DNA of 6,954 nucleotides from Actinomycetota bacterium (GTDB taxonomy: Bacteria > Actinomycetota > Thermoleophilia > Solirubrobacterales > Solirubrobacteraceae): assembly GCA_005883255.1 (NCBI GenBank), contig VAXS01000104.1, forward strand, positions 1 to 6,954. The letters are read 5' to 3'. Position numbers and translations under genes: made by a program. This document shows, piece by piece, positions 1 through 4,925 of this stretch. Under the pieces are notes generated by a model. It searched no databases. It was not told the origin of the DNA and saw only the letters and a list, made by a program, of their open reading frames with translations. Position 1 is the first letter of the stretch; each line of letters begins with the position of its first letter.

Positions 1-95
1 AACGGATGCCTTCCGGGCGTCGTGAAGCGCCGCGGGATCCGCAGGCCCTCGCCCGGTGTGACGTCGACGTTGGTGGTGTGCGGGGTGGCTTCCAT
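1..95 (-). CDS. nrdJ: Ribonucleotide reductase large subunit, N-terminal fragment (probably class II, adenosylcobalamin-dependent)
   Basis: Ribonucleotide reductase makes deoxyribonucleotides for DNA synthesis in the cytoplasm. Only the first 31 codons are here; the gene continues off the left edge. The translation begins MEATPHTTNV and contains GLRIPRRFTTPGRHP. This matches the start of actinobacterial class II enzymes, whose N-terminus typically carries a R-x-TTPG-x-HP(Y/F)-D-E-V segment. The ATG at 95 is chosen because AGGAGG lies 9 nt upstream on the minus strand (near 103-111). An in-frame ATG at 113 overlaps that ribosome binding site and is less likely. The leader upstream looks like a cobalamin riboswitch (separate entry). 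The catalytic cysteines and the cofactor-binding domain are outside the window, so class II rather than another class is inferred from the N-terminus alone. Confidence 0.72.
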   Translation of the reverse strand, partial: MEATPHTTNVDVTPGEGLRIPRRFTTPGRHP

Positions 96-102
96 CGACC
101 GG

Positions 103-111
103 CTCCTCCTC
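103..111 (-). promoter_or_regulatory. Strong ribosome binding site of the RNR gene
   Basis: The minus strand reads ATGAGGAGGAGCCGGTCGATG. The AGGAGG is a near-perfect Shine-Dalgarno sequence ending 7-9 nt before the ATG at 95, which fixes that start. It sits just downstream of the riboswitch-like leader, so translational control through its accessibility is possible (inference). Confidence 0.7.
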
Positions 112-130
112 ATATTGTCGCGAAGTGCGG

Positions 131-228
131 GGCCGTTCTCGGGGCTCGGAACGGCTTGCGGGGCAACCACGGATTTTCCGCCTCGGACCGGACGGAACCG
201 GGCGTCTCGGAGGGCCGCCGAACCGGCC
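131..228 (-). promoter_or_regulatory. Cobalamin riboswitch-like leader of the RNR gene
   Basis: Reading the minus strand, 131-147 is GAGCCCCGAGAACGGCC. This agrees at 15 of 17 positions with the B12-box consensus RAGYCMGGAGACCKGCC as I remember it. Upstream (151-180) lies GGAAAATCCGTGG followed by GCCCCGCAAG. It resembles the cobalamin aptamer core GGUGAAAAUCCGG...CCCGCAAC, in the right order and spacing for a compact aptamer without the large peripheral arm. A 5' GGCCGGTT (221-228) can pair with AACGGCC at the end of the box (131-137) with one bulged G, as in the closing helices of known aptamers. The usual AGGGAA element is not visible. The box can also form a competing hairpin, GCCGTTC/GAACGGC (132-155), which could be a switch or chance. 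The 5' boundary is a guess, and a covariance-model search would decide. Confidence 0.45.
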
Positions 229-233
229 TGAGG

Positions 234-887
234 CTAGCCCCGGCGGCGCGTCAGATCGCGCAGCCGATCGGCGGCCGAGCCCATCCGCAGGGCGGCCTCG
301 CCGCCGGCGTGGCGGACCGGGTCCAGCATTCCCCCCGTCCAGCCTAGGTGACGCGCGACGCCGGCCAGCGCGCCCCCCACCAGCGCCAGCAGGAACATCA
401 CCGCCAGCGCGACGATCGGCGCCGGCGTCCCCCCGTCCGACTTCGCTGCCAGCGGGAGCTGCGGCCCCAGCGCGGTCCCCGACTGGACCGCTGCGACGGC
501 CTTGGGCGGGACGGGCGGCTTGGGGACGTAGGGCGTCCCAGCCGGCACGCTCGCGGGCGCGCCGGCGCTCGGGCCGGATCCGCCCGCCGACGGCGCGGCC
601 GCCGCGGGCGTGGTGGAGACGCCGCCGGCTCCCCCGCCCCGGCGACAGCCCTTGTTGCGCGCGTCCTGCAGCGCCTGCAGGTAGTCGGGCGCGTACTGCT
701 GGACGTCGTTCGGGGCGGCTCCGGTGCTGTAGATGCCCGGGTTGCAGGGGTCGATCGTGCCGGAGCTCTGGTACTGGTCGAGGGGCGACTGCTCCGCCAG
801 CGCCGGCGCCGCGAGCGCGGCCAGGATCGCCGCCGTCAGGAGCGCCGGGAGGGACGAAAGCCGAGCGCGCCGCATCGAGGGCCGCAT
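234..887 (-). CDS. Secreted or membrane-anchored protein of unknown function
   Basis: I do not recognise this 217-aa protein. Residues 1-31 look like a signal peptide: basic start (RRARL), hydrophobic core, and an AxA-type site ALA before E32. The predicted exported part (32-82) holds two cysteines (C48 in DPCNPG and C81) that could form a disulfide. A Gly/Ala/Pro/Ser-rich linker spans about 83-155, with a PKPPVPPK stretch. A transmembrane segment follows (about 157-177), then a basic cytoplasmic tail ending RDLTRRRG. The layout suggests an envelope protein with an extracellular head on a flexible stalk. It lies between the RNR and a divergent O-antigen-ligase-like gene and could serve the envelope with the latter. 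The ATG at 887 overlaps the ligase ATG. An ATG at 875 keeps the signal peptide and lies 10 nt after a TAGCAT -10-like box (886-891), so it may be the true leaderless start. Confidence 0.68.
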   Translation of the reverse strand: MRPSMRRARLSSLPALLTAAILAALAAPALAEQSPLDQYQSSGTIDPCNPGIYSTGAAPNDVQQYAPDYLQALQDARNKGCRRGGGAGGVSTTPAAAAPSAGGSGPSAGAPASVPAGTPYVPKPPVPPKAVAAVQSGTALGPQLPLAAKSDGGTPAPIVALAVMFLLALVGGALAGVARHLGWTGGMLDPVRHAGGEAALRMGSAADRLRDLTRRRG

Positions 888-3192
888 GCTAGCGTGCGCC
901 GCTCTCGCGATGGCCGTCAGCGCGCCGACTACCGAGGCTCGCGGCGGTGCCGGCGAGATCGGGGGGCAGGCGCCGGTCCTTCCGGGCTCGATCCCCGGTC
1001 GCGCGGGTCCCGTCCTGCTCGCTGCCCTGGTGGCGACGCTGGCCTACGCGGTGTTCGCCCACGGCGCCGCCGGGGACGCCGAGGCGGCGCGGGTGCAGGT
1101 GGGCCTGGCGGCCCTGGCGCTCCTGGCCACCGGCGCGTGGCTGATCTTCGGAGGGCTGCGCATCGCGGCGCCCCCGGTGGCCTGGGTGGGATTGGGACTG
1201 CTCACCGGCTTCGCCGCCTGGACCGGGCTCTCGCTGGCCTGGAGCCTCGCCCCCTCCGGGACCTGGACCCAGCTCAACCGCACGATCTCCTACGTCCTGG
1301 TGGTGGCCCTGGCGCTGGCGGCGGGCTCCTGGTACCGGCGGGCGGTGACCCGGCTGGCCTACGCCTACGCCGGGCTGGCGCTCGCGGTGGCCCTGTACGC
1401 CCTGGGCGGGAAGGTCCTGCCGGACGTCTTCCACCAGACCAACGAGTTTTCCCGGCTGCGGGCCCCGCTGGACTACTGGAACGCGCTGGCGCTGTTCTGC
1501 GCGCTGGCCGTCCCGATCGTGCTGCGCCTGGCGGTGGACGAGACGCGCGCGCGGCGGGTGCGGCTGGCGGCCCTGGGCGCCCTGCCCGTCTACCTCATGA
1601 CGATCGGCCTCACGTACTCGCGCGGGGGTGTGCTGGCGGCGGCGGCGGGCGTGGCGGTGTCGCTGGCGATCGCCGGGGCGCGCCTGCGCTCGCTGCTCGC
1701 GCTCGGCCTGGGGCTGGCCGCCTCGGCGCCGGCGCTGGCCGTGGGGTTCACCGCCCACGACCTGACCACCAACGGCGTCTCGATCGCCGCCCGACGCGGC
1801 GACGGCCTGCTCCTCGGCGGCCTGCTGCTGGCCGGGATCGTGGCGGCGGCGGTGGCCGGCGTCGCTCTGCTGGCGCTGGAGGCCCGCACGCGGCCCGACC
1901 CCGCGCGCTCGCGCCGGATCGGGCGCGGGCTGGTGGCCGCGGCGGCCGTGGCGGCGGTGGTGGGGCTCGGGTTCATGGCCGCGTCGCAGCGCGGCTTCAC
2001 CGGCACGATCTCGCACCAATGGCACGTCTTCACCTCGCCCAAGGAGGCGGCGGGCCAGTTCGATCCCGGCCGGCTGCTCTCCACCAACTCCGGGAACCGC
2101 TGGGTGTGGTGGGAGGAGGCGGTCGGGGCCTGGTCGGACCGGCCCCTGCAGGGCTGGGGCGCGGGCTCGTTCCCGGTCCTGCACCGGGAGTACCGCCAGA
2201 ACGGGCTCAACGTGCTGCAGCCGCACAGCGCGCCGCTGGAGTTCCTGGCGGAGACCGGGCTGGTGGGCGCGCTGCTGGCGCTGGGCGGGGTCGGGCTCCT
2301 CCTGGTCGGGGCGGCGGGCGCGCTGCGGCGGCTGGCCCCCGGCCCGGAGCGGGCCCTGGCGGCGGCGCTGTTCGCGGGGAGCGTGGCCTGGGCCTTCCAC
2401 TCCCTGTACGACTGGGACTGGGACATCCCCGGCGTGACGCTGCCGGCGCTGGCGTTCGCGACCGTCCTGTGCGCCCGGGGCGCGCGCGACCGTCCGCCCA
2501 GCTGGTCGCTGGCGCGGCGCAACGGCGTGGGCGGCGGGCTCAGCGCCGCCGGCCTTCGGCCTGCCTCCCGCGCGGCCGCGGTGGGCGCGGCGGCGCTGCT
2601 CCTGGGCACGGTGGCGATCTCGGCGGCCCTCCCGTCCTGGGCCGAGTCGGAGACGACCAACGCCCTGGCCTCGGTGCGCGTGAACGACACTCCCGGAGCG
2701 CTGGAGCGCGCGCAGGCCAGCGCCGACTTCGCCTCGCGGCTGGACCCGCTGTCGGCGCACCCGCTGCTGGCCGCCGCGGCGCTGGCGCAGCGCCGCGGCC
2801 GCATGGTGCAGGCGCGCGATTACCTGCTGCGCGCGGCCGGCCGCCAGCCCGACGACGTGAGCGTGTGGCTGACCATCGCCTACTTCGAGGCTCAGCGCGG
2901 CGACCTGCGTGGCTCGCGGCTGGCGCTGACCCGCGCCCTGAAGCTCGATTCCCGCAACGTCTCAGCCCCGTTCCTCGTCGCCTCGCTGGAGCGCATCACG
3001 GCTCCACCCAACGCCTCGGCCACGGCGACCGGGACCCCGCTGGTCGCCTACACCGGCCGGATGCCGTCCGGCGGCGCGAGCGGCGGGGTCGAGGCCGGCC
3101 TGCAGTCGCTGCTCGGGGCGGGCGGACGGAGCCCGGTGCCCGGCGCCAGCCAGGCCGCGCAGGGCGTGCAGCCTGCTCGGGCCGCGCCCTAG
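886..3192 (+). CDS. O-antigen ligase / Wzy-family membrane protein with C-terminal TPR-like domain
   Basis: This 768-aa polytopic membrane protein probably transfers or polymerises lipid-linked glycans at the outer face of the cytoplasmic membrane, as Wzy_C/WaaL-superfamily proteins do. About 13-15 hydrophobic segments are visible between residues 41 and 584. The family signature sits in and after a large extracytoplasmic loop (about 366-458): NRWVWWEEA with R405, GWGAGSF (423-429), and PHSAPLEFLAETGLVG with H447, E452 and G458. LTYSRGG (242-248) adds another conserved arginine. In WaaL-type enzymes conserved Arg and His residues in such positions are essential. Residues about 595-700 form a soluble helical region with TPR-like repeats (LDPLSAHPLLAAAALAQRRG, AVALNQ-type spacing), followed by a low-complexity tail. 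The ATG at 886 follows GAGGG (877-881). An upstream ATG at 733 lies inside the divergent gene, and 910 is an alternative. The substrate cannot be told. The epimerase gene downstream fits a polysaccharide locus. The stop codon lies in the CTAG end of the downstream inverted-repeat element. Confidence 0.85.
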   Translation: MLACAALAMAVSAPTTEARGGAGEIGGQAPVLPGSIPGRAGPVLLAALVATLAYAVFAHGAAGDAEAARVQVGLAALALLATGAWLIFGGLRIAAPPVAWVGLGLLTGFAAWTGLSLAWSLAPSGTWTQLNRTISYVLVVALALAAGSWYRRAVTRLAYAYAGLALAVALYALGGKVLPDVFHQTNEFSRLRAPLDYWNALALFCALAVPIVLRLAVDETRARRVRLAALGALPVYLMTIGLTYSRGGVLAAAAGVAVSLAIAGARLRSLLALGLGLAASAPALAVGFTAHDLTTNGVSIAARRGDGLLLGGLLLAGIVAAAVAGVALLALEARTRPDPARSRRIGRGLVAAAAVAAVVGLGFMAASQRGFTGTISHQWHVFTSPKEAAGQFDPGRLLSTNSGNRWVWWEEAVGAWSDRPLQGWGAGSFPVLHREYRQNGLNVLQPHSAPLEFLAETGLVGALLALGGVGLLLVGAAGALRRLAPGPERALAAALFAGSVAWAFHSLYDWDWDIPGVTLPALAFATVLCARGARDRPPSWSLARRNGVGGGLSAAGLRPASRAAAVGAAALLLGTVAISAALPSWAESETTNALASVRVNDTPGALERAQASADFASRLDPLSAHPLLAAAALAQRRGRMVQARDYLLRAAGRQPDDVSVWLTIAYFEAQRGDLRGSRLALTRALKLDSRNVSAPFLVASLERITAPPNASATATGTPLVAYTGRMPSGGASGGVEAGLQSLLGAGGRSPVPGASQAAQGVQPARAAP

Positions 3193-3220
3193 AAGGGTCG
3201 AGCGAAACGGCTGGCGAAAC
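3189..3220 (+). repeat. Left inverted repeat of the SnoaL-gene element
   Basis: The repeat reads CTAGAAGGGTCG followed by AGCGAAACGGCTGGCGAAAC. Its second part is itself a near-tandem repeat (AGCGAAAC, then GGCGAAAC 12 nt on). The inverse copy at 3868-3899 differs at only three positions, and the last 20 nt at only one. The first four bases, CTAG, include the TAG stop of the O-antigen-ligase-like gene. AGAAGGG (3191-3197) can also pair with CCCTTCT (3236-3242). Confidence 0.75.
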
Positions 3221-3462
3221 GCGTGGAAGTAGCGGCCCTTCTGCACGAGGCGTGCTGGATTTTGGGGGCCGGTGTGATCTAGGGTCGAATTGCGGCCCTG
3301 CTACCAGGCAGACGACCCGCCAGCCGACGACGTAGGCAGCTTGGGGTTCCCCGGAGCGGACGCTGGAGGCGTGAGCGAGGCGACTGCCTGGGTGTGGGGC
3401 CGTTTCTACGCGGCCAGCGGTGTAGTCGCCCTCGCATCGCCTTGCGGGATACTGACCGGGCG
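3221..3462. other. Non-coding stretch inside the element, upstream of the SnoaL-like gene
   Basis: No convincing gene is visible in these 242 bp; the open frames here lack family resemblance. A nested hairpin is possible: GGGTCG (3282-3287) with CGACCC (3313-3318) around CCTG-CTAC-CAGG (3297-3308). AGGGTCGA at 3281-3288 repeats the 8-mer found in the left inverted repeat (3194-3201). The 3' end carries the probable promoter of the SnoaL-like gene. Confidence 0.4.
3448..3453 (+). promoter_or_regulatory. -10-like box of the SnoaL-like gene (leaderless start)
   Basis: GATACT lies 9 nt before the ATG at 3463, so transcription would begin at or next to the start codon. No clear Shine-Dalgarno sequence precedes the ATG, which agrees with a leaderless mRNA. 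No good -35 hexamer is visible at 17 nt. Confidence 0.4.
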
Positions 3463-3858
3463 ATGTCGCAGGAGAACGTGGAGATTGTGCGTCGGTCCTA
3501 CGAGGCGTACACGCTCGGCGACATCGAGGGCGCCCTGGCAGCCATCGACCCTCAGATCGTGATCCGTGATCACGACATTCCGGATGCGAGCGAATACCAC
3601 GGGCACGAGGGCATGTTTCGCTGGCAGGCGGACTGGGAGTCCAGTTGGGAGAGCTGGCGCTGGGAGCCCGAGGAGTTCGTCGCTGCTGGTGATCGTGTTG
3701 TCGCGGTCCTCCGGGTCCACGCCAAGGGACGAGAGAGCGGTGCGGAGATCGAGCGCCTTGATGGCGCGGTCTGGACCATGCGCAACGGCAAGGGCACTCG
3801 ACTCGATTACTACGGCAGCAAGGCCGAGGCCCTCGAAGCAGTGGGCGTGCGGGAGTAG
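3463..3858 (+). CDS. SnoaL-like / nuclear transport factor 2 family protein
   Basis: This 131-aa protein has the SnoaL-like NTF2 fold, a small cone-shaped domain used by isomerases, cyclases, dehydratases and many proteins of unknown function. The start MSQENVEIVRRSYEAY followed by GDIEGALAAIDP is typical of the family, as are the later segments EYHGHEGMFRW (44-54), EEFVAAGDRVVAVLRVHAKGR (about 70-90) and the C-terminal DYYGSKAEALEAVGV. Length matches a single complete domain. A longer reading from 3394 would add 23 residues without family similarity, so 3463 is preferred; it also fits the -10 box at 3448. The gene is alone inside the inverted-repeat element. Such genes occur in many paralogous copies in Thermoleophilia (recalled, not checked). 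The substrate is unknown, and the sequence does not say whether this copy is an enzyme. Confidence 0.85.
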   Translation: MSQENVEIVRRSYEAYTLGDIEGALAAIDPQIVIRDHDIPDASEYHGHEGMFRWQADWESSWESWRWEPEEFVAAGDRVVAVLRVHAKGRESGAEIERLDGAVWTMRNGKGTRLDYYGSKAEALEAVGVRE

Positions 3859-3867
3859 CCGTGGCCG

Positions 3868-3899
3868 GTTTCGCTAGCCGTTTCGCTAGACCCTCCTAG
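3868..3899 (-). repeat. Right inverted repeat of the SnoaL-gene element
   Basis: Read on the minus strand, it is CTAGGAGGGTCT followed by AGCGAAACGGCTAGCGAAAC, matching the left repeat at 29 of 32 positions. It begins 10 nt after the SnoaL-like stop codon. The motif is not self-complementary, so it is not a simple terminator hairpin by itself. The two copies could pair with each other only over about 650 nt. Confidence 0.75.
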
Positions 3900-3963
3900 T
3901 CAGCCGACGCTAACCGATCGCCCACAGCAAAGGTCAATCCCCTATTTCGCAGCGGGCTGCTGG

Positions 3964-4839
3964 CTAGAAGACCTTGAAGATCGCCTCGCTGAGGATGAGG
4001 ACGACGACCAGGAAGCCCACGCCCATGAGCACGAGCGCCACCTGCCAGTCGGGCGGCATCGGCCCGGTCGGGTCCGGACGCGACCCGGGCGCCGACCCCC
4101 GCCGGGAGGCCCGCGGTGTGAGCCGCGCCTGGTTGAGGGCGACGGCGCGGCGGCGGCGCGCCTCGGGTCCCAGCCACGGCCGCGCGCGCGACGGAGCGGC
4201 GGGCTCGGCGACCGCCGGCTCCTGCGCTTCGCCGGTGCCCTCGGCTAGCCGCTCCTCCAGCTCGGCGGCGTGCGCCTGGGCGGCCTCCCGCGCCTCCCGC
4301 TCGCTCGCGAGCCGGCGCTCGAGCTCGATGCCCGCCTCCACGGCCTCGTCCAGGCGTTCGGTCAGCTCCTCGCGGGCCTCCCGCTCGGCTTCCAGCTGAC
4401 GCTGCAGCTCCGCGCGGGCCTGCAGCGCCTCCCGCAGGTGGAACGCGAGCTCGTCGCGCTCGGCGGCCACCTCCGCGGGCGACGGGGCGCTGTCCCCGCC
4501 CGGCTCCACGGACGGGGCAGGAAGCTTGACCGTCACCTCGCCGGCGGCCAGCGCGAACTCGACCGGACCGCGGGCGAGCAGCCGCTCCGGCACCGAGAAC
4601 GCCGCGCTCCACGCGCATCCCTCGGGATCGGCCGCCGGCGACCCGCCGTCGGAGTCGCGGACCGCCTCCAGCCGGCGCGATCGGCGCCCGTCGCCCACCA
4701 CCAGCACCGCCGGCCCCAGCTCGACGGCCGCCTCCGAGCGCCAGCGGCCGCAGACTCGCAGCAACGCCAGCCCCGCCCCGCCGGCCACCTGCTCGAAGCT
4801 CTCGACCTCGAACTCGACGGTCGCGGACGTCATCGACAT
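3964..4839 (-). CDS. Tail-anchored coiled-coil protein of unknown function
   Basis: I do not recognise this 291-aa protein. Residues 1-110 look like a compact beta-rich domain (alternating segments such as ATVEFEVESFEQV and VEFALAAGEVTVKLPAPS) with two cysteines. Residues about 122-202 are a long charged helix rich in E, R, A and L with heptad character, so probably a coiled coil (AERDELAFHLREAL, QRQLEAEREAREELTERLDE). A basic, Pro/Ser-rich linker follows. One transmembrane segment near the end (about 266-286) leaves only a few residues after it. That makes it a probable tail-anchored protein with its domains in the cytoplasm. GAGG lies 8 nt before the ATG at 4839; a second ATG at 4833 has GGGA 6 nt upstream. 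A TAGAAT -10-like box lies at about 4867-4872. A role in envelope or cell-shape organisation is only a guess. Confidence 0.72.
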   Translation of the reverse strand: MSMTSATVEFEVESFEQVAGGAGLALLRVCGRWRSEAAVELGPAVLVVGDGRRSRRLEAVRDSDGGSPAADPEGCAWSAAFSVPERLLARGPVEFALAAGEVTVKLPAPSVEPGGDSAPSPAEVAAERDELAFHLREALQARAELQRQLEAEREAREELTERLDEAVEAGIELERRLASEREAREAAQAHAAELEERLAEGTGEAQEPAVAEPAAPSRARPWLGPEARRRRAVALNQARLTPRASRRGSAPGSRPDPTGPMPPDWQVALVLMGVGFLVVVLILSEAIFKVF

Positions 4840-4866
4840 TCCCGCCGCCTCGGCATAGCCCGGGCG

Positions 4867-4872
4867 ATTCTA
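4867..4872 (-). promoter_or_regulatory. -10-like box of the coiled-coil protein gene
   Basis: The minus strand reads TAGAAT, one base from the TATAAT consensus, about 27 nt before the ATG at 4839. This leaves room for a short leader with the GAGG ribosome binding site. No convincing -35 is seen 17 nt upstream. Confidence 0.4.
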
Positions 4873-4910
4873 GAGATCGGACGGCCTGAGCCTGCACGCC
4901 CTCGTTCTGC

Positions 4911-4916
4911 TATTAC
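4911..4916 (+). promoter_or_regulatory. -10-like box of the epimerase gene (leaderless start)
   Basis: TATTAC lies 9 nt before the ATG at 4926, in the short gap that separates the divergent coiled-coil gene. No Shine-Dalgarno sequence is present in the CGCCCGCGCG spacer, so a leaderless transcript is likely. Confidence 0.4.
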
Positions 4917-4925
4917 GCCCGCGCG

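Larger units (their letters stand above)
3189..3899. mobile_element. Putative MITE-like cargo element bounded by 32-nt inverted repeats with CTAG ends
   Basis: Two imperfect inverted repeats (3189-3220 and 3868-3899, 29 of 32 matching) enclose about 650 bp. This contains a non-coding stretch and one SnoaL-like gene but no transposase. Both outer ends are CTAG, which could be a 4-bp target duplication; IS5-family elements are known to duplicate YTAR-type 4-mers. If one CTAG and the interior are removed, the ligase gene still ends in TAG, so the insertion would be neutral for it. Sequence inside is less GC-extreme than the flanking genes. Because CTAG is palindromic, it could equally be part of the repeats. 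A pair of regulatory repeats around a resident gene is the alternative. No transposase seen means mobility would depend on one elsewhere. Confidence 0.5.

Noticed and set aside
213..228. Rho-independent terminator after the secreted-protein gene
   Set aside because: GGCCG/CGGCC makes a short hairpin but no T-run follows. The bases also fit the 5' end of the riboswitch-like leader.
96..233. NrdR box upstream of the RNR gene
   Set aside because: I looked for the ACACTATATnTAGTGT-type palindrome and found no paired copies; only CATATTGT near 111 is AT-rich.
733..885. Earlier ATG start for the ligase-like gene
   Set aside because: It would run through the divergent gene and its signal peptide. 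The extra residues are Arg/Ala/Ser-rich without a ribosome binding site, while GAGGG precedes 886.
889..2760. 623-codon open frame on the minus strand opposite the ligase-like gene
   Set aside because: It is rich in R, Q, G and H with no recognisable motif. High GC removes stop codons from the antisense frame.
3270..3330. tRNA-like fold
   Set aside because: A nested hairpin exists, but there is no acceptor stem, no GTTCGA-type T-loop in the right place, and no cloverleaf spacing.
348..3335. Very long plus-strand open frame (995 codons) overlapping the ligase-like gene
   Set aside because: Its translation is dominated by R, G, A and P with no domain. It is the off-frame reading of a GC-rich true gene that has clear family motifs.
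3394..3462. Earlier ATG start for the SnoaL-like gene
   Set aside because: The added 23 residues have no family similarity. MSQENVEIVRRSYEAY is the usual family N-terminus and lies right after a -10-like box.
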